Shown: positions 47,001 to 59,072, numbered from the stretch's first letter. The stretch is 64,000 nucleotides of DNA from Typha latifolia (GCA_019914945.1 CM034107.1:2542001-2606000); one strand, 5' to 3'. Made by a program: numbers and translations. The notes: generated by a model from the letters alone, not told the origin.

Positions 47001-49670
47001 ACTTGACTTCTCCACATGCAAAGAAACAATAAACATAGAAGCTTCATAGGAGCAATGCATGCAAGACCATGCTCCTTAGATTTCACAGCTTCAATGCAAG
47101 CACTATGCATACAAAGGCTAGCAATTTCTAATGAAGAAAAGGAAAAGCCAAAGTATAAGCAATGAAGCTACCACAATAAAAGAGTATATTGTCCATCCTA
47201 AGCAATTAATGTACCCCCCCGAAAACCGTACGTGCAAGTCTCCCCGCATGCAGCTCACGCCATTCGAGGTGGCCCAGTATCCTTGTAGGCACCGTTAATC
47301 TACTGCAATTCTCTATAAGCTAAAAAATTATTTCCTAGAATGGATATGCTATGAAAGTTTACAAAATTCTCAAAGAAACTCATACTTCAATTTGCAGGAA
47401 ATGTGGAACTGCAGTATACTCTGTTATGGCTTGCACACTATAAAGGATGTTTTCTGAATATACAATTTAGAGTTTTAGACGCTAAAGGCTACTTTCCTTG
47501 TATTGGATATAATGTTACCATGTAATTAATATTATATAGATTGTTGACCAATAATATGTATAATGTTCCCTTACTATTTTCTTTTTCTGGAGAAATATGT
47601 TCCTTATACTACTGCTCCATCAGCAAAATAAAAAGTCAGACCATGAGTGTATAACTTTCTTTAAAATTTATGCGAGATGTCTCTTAAGATACTATTGTTC
47701 TCAGATGGTGTCAATCTACTCAGTAGAGACTAAGACATGAATGATGAATGGAAATGTAAAACAAGATTAGTTAGTCAATCGACTTGATGAAGCTTTGCCT
47801 AAGAAATGGAAGAACATGTGAACTAAGAATAGATTGATGATTTGCTAAAGCTTTTTCCCTAACAAACTTGGAAAACAGAAACAAGGAAACTTACAGCTTT
47901 CGAATCATTACACTTCGGCATATTCCTATCTATTATCTCCTTCAACTTCATCGGAGCAAGAGGTACCAAATCAGAAATATAATTCAGAGCCATGAGCAGG
48001 TCATGATGAATTTCTTTCTTTCTTGCCAACCAACGTGGCTGGCTCATGAACTCCAGATGTTTTTTAGGTGGAAGAAAATTGCGAACAAGCATATGCAAAC
48101 AACCATCTAGAAACTTGTCAGGTACCGCAGCCTGGTGTTATTTTTAAAACTTATCAGATTTTTGGACACTGAATTCAGGCTGATAAAAGTGCAAAAATAA
48201 TCCAACACACTAGTGAAAATTCATACCAAAGCAGTGATTAAGTGCAACAAAGCATTTCTTGCATCCACCCCATAGTTCCAAATGCTCATGTCAAATATCT
48301 GGAAAAGGTACTTCAATGAGCTATAAGAATATAATCAACAAGGGAAAGAGAGAAGATCTATAAGTCCATATTTGACATATACATTATTCAAAAGCAATCC
48401 ATGGAATATGGTGTCTATCTTTGATACAGCTCCTGAAAGTGCCCTCGAAGCTGTCTGTAAAATAATCAAGAAAGTAAAGAGTCAAAAGAGTAGTCAGAAC
48501 TAGTACAGAATCGAACTATTAGAAAATGACCTACCACAAGCAAGGCCTCATCGTCAGGACCTATTTTCTTGTTTGGGTCTGTGTACACAATCCTTAGCAG
48601 GTCATCATATCGCTCTTTGTCATTCACAGGTATCAGATTTGGAGCCTTAGGAAAAATCAACATGCACAATCATAAGCATTTTTCAAAGATAAAATTATTG
48701 GCATTATGATTATTACAGGAGTTATCGAAATACAAGAAATTGCTTTTCCAATAAAAAGAAGCTCCATTATATATATCCCATGAGTGGATTTATTAGATCT
48801 TCATGAATTCTAAGCTAAAATCCTTTTAGCAATAAAAAGTTAAACCAAAAAATTGAAGTATCCAGTCAATGTACCCAATCCAATGATTACTACATAGTTT
48901 AGGAACAGGAAAGCAACCATGTCTTCTTCCGATGAACTAGAGAAGTAAGAGAAATTTATATACTTACATTGAGCATCGTATCAGTATTCAGTACACAAAA
49001 CTATAGAGCGTGCCACTTGGTGTAACGGTAAGGTATGACCCTTGACTCAGAGATATCATGGGTTTTAAGTCTTGAAGGCAATCTCTTTCAGAACAAGGAT
49101 AAGACTATGTGCATATTCCCTCCCTAAACCCTGCATGGACAGGATCCTAGAGGGTTTAAGCATTGAAAATAGCCTATTTAGAAATGAGGATAACACCACA
49201 GGCATATTCCCTTCTTAAACCCTGAATAGGTGAGAGTGAATTGGTCCATTGGGATGCCACTTTTCTTTTTGTCAGCATTCATTCAGAGATATATTGCTGC
49301 TAAAAAACGAGTATTGGCGAGCAAATAAAGACTCCATATCTGGAATAAAAATATCTTTTTCATGATAAAAAATTTCTACCGACACTCTCACCAGTATAGA
49401 AAGATGCATATATCAATCATCTTCTCCACTCTTTTTACTGACATTACGTGAAAGTTCTCACTAAAGTTATAAAGCAAATATATCAAAGGGTTGCAACATA
49501 AATCCAGCTGTGCTCTAACACAAACAACAATCAAGTAGAAAATTTTCGTCGATGTGCCAACCCCTTACCATCCGAACAGCATCCAGGACTTCTATAACCT
49601 TCGAAAAGGCCTCCGAATCGCTGGTGTAGCCGTCCTCTACCATGTCGTTGCTCATCAATTCCACTCCCAT
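41043..49670 (-). CDS. RRN3: RNA polymerase I-specific transcription initiation factor RRN3 (TIF-IA)
   Basis: Links RNA polymerase I to the rDNA promoter complex, in the nucleolus. Exons (minus): 49670-49569, 48645-48535, 48454-48383, 48298-48227, 48131-47895, 46929-46819, 46742-46629, 46452-46333, 45276-45208, 45026-44920, 44232-44149, 44070-43974, 42566-42447, 42123-41939, 41334-41043; total 630 aa, in phase and of normal family length. Family landmarks: IFDMSIWNYGVDARNALLHL, QPRWLARKKEIHHDLLMALN, MSAVSYLGSYLSRAKFIS, FYAGCQAVMYVLCYR, RLDIFFPFDPYKLKDSDRF. The acidic tract after exon 6 (MELEDLDEYEDK) and the acidic tail (SEEDDEEYEDLDSPEF) match RRN3 architecture. The start is the first in-frame ATG (49670); a second Met is six codons in. 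Introns contain a SINE, a group II fragment and a tandem duplication. Confidence 0.94.
41389..41568. repeat. Tandem duplication (~105-bp period) in RRN3 intron 14
   Basis: The block starting AAAACAGATTGC at 41389 recurs at 41494 with only a few changes across ~75 bp (CATCAAGAGAAATATTATGA, GGACCCTAGATATGTAAAA). Recent, as the copies are nearly identical. Confidence 0.9.
47205..47300 (-). other. Organellar-type group II intron fragment (domain V) in RRN3 intron 5
   Basis: On the minus strand, 47256-47221 reads GAGCTGCATGCGGGGAGA then CTTGCACGTACGGTTTTC. This is the 34-nt domain V hairpin of plant mitochondrial group II introns (usual form starts GAGCCGTATGCG and ends GCACGTACGGTTC) with a few substitutions. 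The GC-rich sequence just upstream (GGTGCCTACAAGGATACTGG) and downstream also differs from the AT-rich host intron. Most likely a fragment of mitochondrial DNA inserted in the nucleus; that origin is inference. Confidence 0.65.
49011..49270 (+). mobile_element. tRNA-derived SINE relic in RRN3 intron 1
   Basis: GTGTAACGGTAAGG (about 49020-49034) resembles a Pol III A box and GGGTTTTAAGTCTTG (49060-49074) a B box, the arrangement of plant Au-like SINEs. The body continues GGCAATCTCTTTCAGAACAA-GGATAAG. A second, diverged copy of the body follows (49153-49230), so part of the element is tandemly duplicated. Antisense to RRN3. Confidence 0.55.
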
Positions 49671-50816
49671 TCTCCTCTTTGAAATTAGCTAGAGCTCTAC
49701 ACGCCCTACCTATCAAAAATCATCAATTCAGCATCCAAGTAGAAGAAAAGGACCCGCGTCAATCAATTTTTTTACGAAATGTAAACTACCAAGGCGCAAA
49801 GGAATAGAAATTTCTAAGTGGGAACAAGGAGATAGTACGCAATAACGAGACTCGATCATATTATAGCATAACAAAAAAAGGCGGAGAAAGACGACCATAC
49901 TCGATAGGAAAAGGAAGAAGGAGAAGAGGGGAGGAGGATCGCCGCCTTCGTCGAGCGCGGAAAGAGGAGGGTACAAGTAGGAAAGCTAGGGTTTTATTAG
50001 GGGTGGTGAGTAAACGCGGTCCGACCGATTTCCTAATTCCAAACCCGACCTAACCCAATGTAATTGTGATTACTTCGGGCTCGAGCTCGGCCCATTGGCA
50101 ATGGCTTTGTTAGAGAGCCCGATCCTGACACACTCGGAGCCAAGATCTTTTTTATTCTTTAAAAAATAATTAATATAATATTCGAAAGAGATTGTTGTTA
50201 AAATTAATAAATACACATAACTGGCTAAAATTACCTTTCTTCGATGATTTTAAAAATAAAAATTATTCATCAATGATTTGGTAATAATTAGTTCTAATTA
50301 GTTAAACTTTAACTAACCGAATGATAGCTATATATATGTACTATGATAGGAAAATAATACTACGTGATAGCGGATGAAAGAGTCGAGGTGATAGGGGGAG
50401 GAAAGAGTAAGAGAAAAGTATTAAAAAAAAAGTATCGAAAAGGGTGGGGTCACGACACCGTCTTGGGTCTTAGCTTCTACCATTGGGCCGTCCAAATAAT
50501 CCATAAAAAATGGATCAATTAAAATTTATAAACTGTATTATAAATGGGTGTTTGATTGCTAAAAAGAAGAAGTGGCTTTTTGTCTACCAAATATAGGTTG
50601 ATATTTTTTTGTTTTACTTTTTTTTTTTAAAAAAGAAGAAGAAGAGAATAACTTAATTAAAATGAGGCATTTTATTGGATTTTATTTTATAGTGACAAAA
50701 TACACTAAAGGTGCAAATATAATTAGATTTTATTCCCTTATGATTATATTTAAACTGAAACTAAAAAAAATTCATCATATTTAACTAATCTATAAGTCGA
50801 ATTTAAAGATACTCAT

Positions 50817-50855
<39 letters not shown>

Positions 50856-52613
50856 TTAAAAAGTTTATACGTTAATCTATAACATTGTCTCTAATGAGTA
50901 TTTTCAAATTCAATACATAAATATAAATATTTTAGTTTGAATATAACTATAAGTAGGTGAAGTGATATAAATAAAAAATATAGGATGTGAAATGTGAAAT
51001 AAATTTATGCCTAACCACAAGATGGAAAAAAAAACTGTAGTTTCCCAGATATGTAATAGTGTGTCAAGTTGGGTTGGGTCTATGGGCCTATGAAAATGTC
51101 ATTAAGATTGACCTAAATTCAATCAGGCTTAACTATTTTAGTCTAGTCTAATTCATTAGGTCAAAAAAAAATTAAGAATTATTATGGCTACATAGTATGG
51201 CACAAGGGGTGTCACATAGCACTCGATAAAATGATTGAACTAAGATGATGAAGATGCTCCACATGTAGACTACTCTTCGTGCTTTTAAGTTACATCCACA
51301 AAGTGGATTCGTTTATTTTCCAACTAGTTTCTCCTTCGTCTTCTTCAATCTTGCCTTCTGGGCACGAAGAGGTGAGGAAAAGAGAGTTGCGACAACAATG
51401 AAAGTGATTAGCAAATAGGAGATCATCGTCATCAAGGGCTTCACGACAAGTAGTCCCTCTCTCTCACATGGGGTCAGCGATGGAACTTCTATCATTGCGG
51501 CACAGTTGGCAAATATTATGGTATAAGTTTGTGGCATAGGCATGCCAATTATAGTAAAAATATTTATTTCTGAAAGTTTATATTTATTACTATCAGTAAG
51601 AAATATTTATTAGTCAAATCATTGAGTCGGGTCAACTAGGCCGAGTTACTCATGCTCAGGTCTACGTGTGAGAGATGTAGCCAGTTTTAAATTATCCGAC
51701 ATAAATAGATATATAATAGACATGTTTGCTTATCCATGCAATCGGTGTTCCCGTAGATCAAACAGATTTAGCCGTTAAAGAGGAATATCTAAATTGAAGA
51801 AGTAATTATATATTATATATATATAATCACCTAAATCTAATAATATTAGTAAATATATTTGAAAACTCAATAAGATAGTTTATCTTTATTACTATCACTA
51901 GTAAGAAATATTTATTAGCAAATCCCTGAAATGTCTGAATCCAAAATATATATTAGGCAACTATTAGCACTCATAGGCGTTACATTCGTGTATCTGCGTG
52001 CTTCTATTGGTATGGTAATTAATGCAGTCAAATTTGTATGTGACTATGTTCATGAATATAATTGTCCAGTGAATCATTTTCATTGGCATTTACTTGCATC
52101 CAATGGGTTGAACATATCTGACAACATTAATGAGAGGGCACTGAAAAAGAAGAACAGAATTTCTTCAGAAGATTGATAAAAGAAAAGAAGAGGATGGATT
52201 GCAAATATGTCATGTATGGAATCATGTCAGATGAATTAATGGATGGCATAGAAGGAGAAAATAAAATCAAGGAGGTATACAACTAGGGACAATCACACTG
52301 TGAGCCTAGAGAAAAAGAAATTATGCTGAATGAGAAGAAATGGCGAGATAGCTCAAATTTAGGCTTGTTTGATCCACATTGTATAAGTTCAGAAGTGTGT
52401 TATGATTATAAGTATATACCGAAATATAGGAAAATATATGAACATTCCTTGCAGCTCTTGCATGGCATACCATATATTCTTTACTCTATACGTCGTACGT
52501 CGAACATCGAATGTAATGTCCAACGATGAAAATAAAGAGATATTAGTGAATAACAAGAGTAGAGAAAAGGAACTATAGAGTGAGAGAGGGGGAAGGGCAG
52601 AGATATAACACCC
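49671..52613. other. Intergenic region between RRN3 and the alpha-crystallin gene (divergent)
   Basis: 49671-49980 is probably RRN3 5' leader and promoter; TTTTGATAG just upstream of the start looks like a leader-intron acceptor on the minus strand. At 49990 a TTAGGGGTGG motif opens a GC-rich stretch (GGGCTCGAGCTCGG) resembling a hAT terminus. 50300-51900 is AT-rich repeat-type DNA. An 81-codon frame at 51931-52176 has no recognisable domain. Confidence 0.4.
50821..50852. repeat. (AT)16 microsatellite
   Basis: A perfect AT run in intergenic DNA. Confidence 0.95.
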
Positions 52614-52700
52614 ATACATACATACATACATACATACATACATACATACATACACACATACATACATGCATACATACATACATACATACATGTATGTATG
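52614..52700. repeat. (CATA)n/(TGTA)n microsatellite next to a TATA box
   Basis: About twenty CATA units, then the phase switches through ATGTATG so the end is palindromic. It runs directly into the TATATAAG at 52701. Confidence 0.95.
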
Positions 52701-52708
52701 TATATAAG
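52701..52708 (+). promoter_or_regulatory. TATA box (TATATAAG) of the alpha-crystallin gene
   Basis: It sits directly after the CATA microsatellite. A start of transcription near 52735 would give a leader exon ending at a possible GAGG|GTAATT donor (~52789) that splices to ATTGCAG before 53284. Confidence 0.45.
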
Positions 52709-53288
52709 AGAGCGAGGAGCTCTTAAGCCATTCAGTACCTTTATCTTAGAGGCCTGCGACACAAGATATTTGGATCAAAGAGAAGAGGGTAATTATTCTT
52801 TTCTCCATTTGCTATTAGAAAATTTTCAATCTCATCAACCTTGCTTGACTATTCTGCTGCATCTAGATCCTTGAACAATTCTTTTTCTTTGCATCAACCT
52901 GCATCTGTGTGAGTGTGGCCAAAAAAGATTTCATGTTTCTAAAAATCAGGCTATATCTCACTGCCTTTTTGTGGCTATTCTATAGATTATTTCCTGATCT
53001 TGTATACCAATTATTTTTCCCTTAATTTTTTTCTGAAAAAAAAATCCTTTTTCTGAAAGTTATTAGTTAAAACATATTTTAGATCTCTAAAGGAAATAAT
53101 ACTTGGGAGACTGTTGTTGTTGTTGTTTCTATTGTTACAGAATATTTGATCTATCTCATCTGATCATGATATGTCACTGAAATATGGTAGATCTTTTCTA
53201 TAATCATCATAAAATTTCAAGTATATTTTCTGTTTCTAGTCAGTTTTAAAATTTTTGTTGACTAGCTTCTTTTGTAGATTGCAGAGGC

Positions 53289-54525
53289 ATGGAGAGTGTG
53301 ACAGAAAGCTACCGAGGCAGTGAGAGCACTGTGGACTGGAATGAGAACGCAGCATCTGAAGTCACATCAAATTTTAATCATGAGATTGAGGAGTCCTCAA
53401 ATGTTACTAATATGAATTCTGCTTCTGCCATATCCAAACAAAGAAAAGTGGGCATAACGGCGGCGGTAAGTCGTACTGGAGCTGCAGAATTGAGCCCAGA
53501 TGGACACCTGATTGGAATGAATACCATATACTCCAGAAGCGTTTCCTATATGTTTCTATTGTTCTTACCTGGACTGGACAGAACTCCTAGTAAGCTCTCT
53601 ATTATGTTATCTGCTCTTTGTTTATCTTCAATTACATGCTTTAATTTGTTCTAACTCCATCTTTTTTTGTTTAATTCACTTTGAAACTACACTCGCACAA
53701 TGTGTTCTTTTGGTATTTTTGTTATCTGATAACTCTAACTAGATTCTGTTTCAGATGTTCAATAATACATGTACATGTTTACAACAGTTTAAATTGAAAT
53801 CTTTCAGATAGAGATAATTTGAGAACTGAAAAACAAAACATATATATTTCTATATTTAACATAGTATAGATCTTAGGGTGAACTTATGGTGATGCTCGAC
53901 CTGATCTCCTTTGCAGCCTTTGAATGGTTTTTACATATAATGCTACAATTTAGCGAGATTTATCTCTCTTGACGGTTGACAAAAAAACTCTAGTTGAGAT
54001 TGCTACTCAAAAGTGGAACTTTGGATGCCTCTTATATATTACATTAGTTTCTTTTATTTAGCATATAATCTATATTGATTCCAAATAGTAGGCTGTACTG
54101 AAACTTGGTTGACAGTGTTAAGTCAAGATGAATGAACTACATACATCACTAGATGATCATAATATATATTTTCCTTTTCCTGTCTGTTTCTTTTTCTGAA
54201 TTCCAAGTTCATATCAGAATATGCGCAATCATATGATCGGTTTTTTGATTCAGCTGCTAGAGTGATATGCAAAGTGATGACTTGCGGTATGATCAAAATT
54301 TCTGGTGTAATCGCCGCTACTTCAGCTCAGATCAACTTCAACGTTTCAGGAGATGCAGCTCAAGAGTCAATGAAGCTTTTTCCTGGACCATTTAGCTTAA
54401 CATTCTGTTTGCCAGGACCTGTGTTACCAAGGAGCTTCAAGGTAACTTCCTTCCGTGACGGCTTACTGGAAGCACTGATACTGAAAAATGATACAATAGA
54501 GGACTCAATGATTACTGAAGCATGA
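53289..54525 (+). CDS. Alpha-crystallin/HSP20-like protein, possibly IDM2/IDM3-type
   Basis: Two coding exons, 53289-53589 and 54254-54525, joined in phase (CCT A|GTAAG ... CAG|CT) to give 190 aa. Residues 1-50 are acidic, Ser/Asn-rich and probably disordered. After that VSRTGAAELSPDGHLIG and YMFLLFLPGLDRTP lead into a beta-rich C-terminal half (VICKVMTCGMIKISGV, PFSLTFCLPGPV, FRDGLLEALILKND). The P-x-SL-x-F-x-LPGPV...DGLLEA pattern recalls divergent plant alpha-crystallin proteins such as IDM2 and IDM3, which act with a histone acetyltransferase in DNA demethylation; that assignment is from memory of the family and is inference. The start is the first ATG in the exon after a good acceptor (TTGCAG, 53282). 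Confidence 0.7.
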
Positions 54526-56355
54526 GGAGAACATCGCAAATGATGCTGATATGGATAATAAGCATTAAAACATTATAATAATGATCACAAGTTGTTTTAC
54601 AAACTTGATATCCTAATGGATAATGTTGTGTTTTTAGCTTTCTGAAGCATAAAGTGTGCCGTTTAAAACTTTTCAAGCACCATCTCAGAACTTCCAATGC
54701 CATCAGAACAATGTAATATGAATATTTTGCATTGTCTGATGCTTAATTCTTCGAAAGAAGGTTTTATTCCAGTACTTTTCAACCTTGATTACATGAGGAA
54801 GTTTTTAATGCATAAATCTTGAACTTGTTAATTAAACCTTATCTCCTAATCAAGTTTTTTTTGCAACTCCAGATGATAAGCAATCTATCAGTTTGTTACA
54901 TCAAACTGATGCAGATCATTGCTGCTCTTCAGATTAGCTTGTGCATATCTTCAGTTATAGCTTGTTTGTTTATTACTATTGATCTGTTCCATAATTCCAT
55001 TTGTATCTATCTCATAATATGCTCATTATATATATATATCAATCTACTGAGGTTTTGACATGTTGGCCAAAATCAATTCTCTCCCATCTTTCATCTACAT
55101 CTACTCCTTCCAATCATGGCGATAAAATGGCTGAGAAGTTTAGATATCATAGAAAGAGAGAGGTTATCTTTCCTCTATAGATTTGGTATTTTGCCTTTCA
55201 TCAAGAACCCATTTGCCCAAGTCTGCTCACTCTAAAGTTTTGATTCTGGAAGTTCTGATTAGCGAAATCGCCTTACATTTATTAGATGGCAAATACTTCG
55301 CTATCCTTTAAAATTTAGAATTCTAATCTAACAGCTATAATAATCAGTTTCGACACCCGATATCCTGACATTACATAAGCCTAACTTCTAGCGTGACATA
55401 TTCTTTCCGTTTAGATTTCTCTAATGTGATAATAGTATACATTAATTAATACTAGAATAAATTAATGAGAGATCGAATTTAGTTAAACTTTCATCAAGTT
55501 AACTATAAAAAGCTAAAAATACTGTTATACATATATGTCTTTTTGTTTGACAAATTAGTAAGATTATATAATTGTCAAATAATAGCACAACATATAAATA
55601 TAATATTTTAAAAAGATATACACCGACTTAAAAATTTATATATAATATATATGCAATTAAGAGATTTTTACAAAAATATATGTGCAAATATCAATTTTAA
55701 AGGGGCATATATATACATGCAAAAAAAAAAAAATACTATTTTTTAGAATTAAAATTATAATTAAAAATAAATAATTATCTGTTGAATATAGATAAAAGAT
55801 ATGTAATATAAATTCTTACAAGATAACCAGTTGACACAAAAATTTGAAGTCTTAATAGATGAATGACAAAAGGGTGCAGTTACCAATCAACATGTCATTT
55901 ATTTTGGTCAATTCATTCTTCCATGAAGATATATTCTCATCTTTGTTTTGACCAAAATGTAATTTTTGAATTAAAATCCGATTTATCTACAAGGTCTCTG
56001 ATTGTTGTTTTCTTTGATTCATATTTCATTATGAGGAAGACAAATGCTCATCTTTAGATCCAAAATAGCACGGATGGGAAATTAAAATTATTCACAATGC
56101 GGAAAGGATTCCGACACATTCGGATCAAAGTCTTCCAATTACCTCAAACCAAGGTTGCCAAACTTGGAATCTGGTCAACGCAAGGAATGGATAACCAACC
56201 AGGTCAACGTGCATGGATACGATTAAAGGATAGGAAGTGGAGAGAGAAAGAAAGGGCGGTTATAGTTAGAAGAAGGTGATGGAAGTGGGGAGGTAGTTAA
56301 ACGGTAGTTAAGGAAATCCACATGCTCATATCTAAACTTGAGCATCGACTTTACT
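54526..56355. other. Intergenic region upstream of the polygalacturonase gene
   Basis: 54526-54760 is presumed 3' UTR of the alpha-crystallin gene. 55300-55860 is very AT-rich. 56080-56340 is presumably the polygalacturonase promoter. No gene seen. Confidence 0.45.
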
Positions 56356-56362
56356 TATAAAT
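56356..56362 (+). promoter_or_regulatory. TATA box (TATAAAT) of the polygalacturonase gene
   Basis: TATAAAT lies 118 bp before the start codon, predicting a leader of about 85 nt, normal for a plant gene. Confidence 0.6.
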
Positions 56363-56473
56363 TCCCTCCATAATGCTCTAAATTTTGAACTGAGCAAGAA
56401 CAAATGCAACACTGAAAGAAACATTACCCAAAAAGCAAAAAGAACAATAAAATCAACTATTTTTCATAGGAGA

Positions 56474-58500
56474 ATGGAGTTGAAGCTCCTGATATTGCTA
56501 TACATCATATTTCATGGAATTAGCATCGTCGACGGGCGAACGGCTACCGCCCCGGGAATTTTTAATGTCATGCATTTTGGAGCACAAGCAAATGGACTGA
56601 CTGATGACAGCCAGGTAAACTCTATTTTTTTTTTCTCTGCCTTCCTTATTTATCTTTAAATTTTTCGCAAACATTGTTTTGAGTATTTATCAGTTCATTC
56701 AGATAAAAATTTTATCTTCATAAATGAGTTTCTTTTGGTTTTACTCAAGGGTCTTGGTATTATATACATCTTCTTCTTTTCCTATCTTCAAATTGATCTT
56801 GTTAGTAAAGAAAGGGGACTAGTACTAATTGCTCACAAATATATATGCAGCTGAAGCTATGAGCTCAACCTGCTCCTCTAGGCTTTCACTAGATATGTAA
56901 ATGCTTTACATATAGATCACTCCATCTTAATCCCTTCTTCCATATTTGTCATATGATGCAGGCATTTCTCAAGGCGTGGAAGGCGGCGTGCCGATCTACC
57001 GGCGTCGTGAGGGTTGTGATTCCGAGAGGCACTTATTTCCTCAGTCCTGTCCAGTTCAGTGGACCCTGTCCAAATGTTCAGCTCTTAACAGTTCAATTGC
57101 AGGCAAGCTCAGACATATATATATGATCAATGACTAGATTTTATAGAAATAGCCATTTCTAAGCAAGTAAATAGTTATGATGTAATGCTTTACAATCTCT
57201 TAGTTTGTGGACTTTAGACCTTGCAATGTGAACTTTGTCTATGGTTGCTTGCAGGGAACTTTGAAGGCCAGCACAGACTTGACAAAGTATGTGAAAGGTA
57301 CCTGGGTGCAATTTGGCTGGGTTGATAACTTAAGGTTAACTGGAGGAGGGACTCTTGATGGCCAAGGCTCTGCCTCTTGGAGATTTAACAAGTGCCCTGT
57401 CAAATTAAATTGCAAAGTTTTACCTACTGTAAGTACTAATTCATGCAAGAAATGAGTATGTTTGCATATACATGTACATATACATGCATTGATCTCATTG
57501 TTGTTTTCTTCTATATGCAGTCACTGACATTTGTGAACACAAACAACACTGCGGTGAAGGGTATAACATCATTGAACAGCAAATTCTTTCACATTGCATT
57601 GCTAGGCAACCAAAACCTCAAGGCTAGCAAGATTAAGATCTCGGCGCCGGCCAACAGCCCAAACACCGACGGCATTCACCTCGAACATAACTCCGGTGTG
57701 AAGATTTCAAACTCCGTTATTGGCACCGGAGACGATTGCGTCTCCATCGGCCAGGGGAACAATGATGTAACACTCTCAGGCATCAACTGTGGACCAGGTC
57801 ATGGAATCAGGTAAACCTATCATTTCTCATAAAGTTTTGTATATGAAGTAATTAACAAGTAATTTGTTGTTGTTATTGTTGCTGATGATTTTAACAGTGT
57901 TGGAAGCTTAGGGAAGTATAAAAATGAAGGAGATGTCACAGGTCTCATGGTGAGAGATTGCACTCTTATTGGGACAGACAATGGCCTAAGGATTAAGACG
58001 TGGGCTAATTCTCCTTCAAGTACTAAGGCTTCAAACATAACTTATGAGAACATTTTGATGAGAAATGTGAAGAACCCTATCATCATTGATCAGGCATACT
58101 GTCCCTATGCCTACTGCAAAGCCACTGTAAGCCACACATACTACAACTACGTAATTGCACTGAAATATTAATCATGCAAATATTCTGGACATGATGTGAT
58201 TGATTTGCATGAGTACTTTTAATGCAGATGCCATCGCGCGTTAAGATTAGTAACATAAAGTTCAAGAACATCAGAGGTACATCAATGACCACCGTCGCGG
58301 TAGCTTTAATGTGCAGCCAAGGATTTCCGTGCCAAAAAGTCAGCCTTCGCGACGTCAACCTTCAATATATTGGGGCACAAAAGACGGTCGCCACGTGCCA
58401 AAACGTCGTCGCAGAATACGCCGGCGTTCAGAAGCCGCCGCCGTGCCAGTCTCAGGTTTCCACCAGCAAGACTGGGAAAGGCAGCTCTTTGTATCAGTAG
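56474..58500 (+). CDS. Polygalacturonase (GH28), exo-type plant pectinase
   Basis: Secreted glycoside hydrolase that cleaves homogalacturonan in the cell wall. Exons: 56474-56614, 56962-57102, 57255-57428, 57521-57810, 57898-58126, 58228-58500; total 415 aa. Signal peptide of ~21 residues (MELKLLILLYIIFHGISIVDG). The mature part begins FNVMHFGAQANGLTDD. Catalytic GH28 motifs: NTDGI (200-204), GDDC (222-225), GHGI (245-248) and RIK (280-282), with the right spacing. The C-terminus carries the expected cysteines and a Ser/Lys-rich tail. Clade resemblance is to exopolygalacturonases (pollen-type), but expression cannot be read here. Intron 2 has a GC donor (CAG|GCAAGC). A TATA box at 56356 supports the start. 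No breaks. Confidence 0.95.
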
Positions 58501-59067
58501 CCATATTTTTGCACTGTTACATTGCATGACTGCAAAATATGGGCACCCTTTTAGCCCACAGAGAAATGTTGTTAGGGCTTAAAAAGGGGTGAGTTTTTTT
58601 TTATTTTTTTTATTTTTAAATATGTGAAGACCTCAGGGGGGTCATTCTTATTTGTAACATTATGAAGAAGGGTGGCTATTATTTTAGTCACCCCTTATTA
58701 ATGATAAAAATATTTGTTACCAATTCCTTGCAAATAATTGATGGTGGAACTTATAATTACCGCTACATTCTTTAGGATATCATAATTTCGATATTATATG
58801 CCCTCTTTTAGAGATACCATTATAGTTAATTTTTGATAAAATATTTATACAATAATATTAATATAGAATTATTAAAAATTAATAAGTGAATATAAATGAT
58901 TAAATTATCCTTCGTCCTTGAAATTTAGTATGTAAAATCTTGTATAGAAAAGCTTTTGAATCATTTTAAGTAAAATTTATACAAGGGCATATTAATCTTT
59001 TCATAGTTCAAATCTAGTTTTAATAATGATTAGGCATTTTTTATGATACATTTTATGTAGAAGGACG
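58501..59067. other. Polygalacturonase 3' region, no gene seen
   Basis: AT-rich non-coding sequence between the polygalacturonase stop and the tRNA gene on the other strand. Confidence 0.5.
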
Positions 59068-59072
59068 AAAAA
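59068..59072 (-). terminator. Pol III T-run terminator of tRNA-Gln
   Basis: Five Ts on the minus strand, 12 nt beyond the tRNA 3' end. Confidence 0.75.

Noticed and set aside
51931..52176. 81-codon frame upstream of the alpha-crystallin gene
   Set aside because: No recognisable domain, lies in repeat-type DNA upstream of the TATA box.
52614..52700. Regular repeat considered as a CRISPR-like array
   Set aside because: Simple tetranucleotide repeat with no spacers, in a plant nuclear genome.
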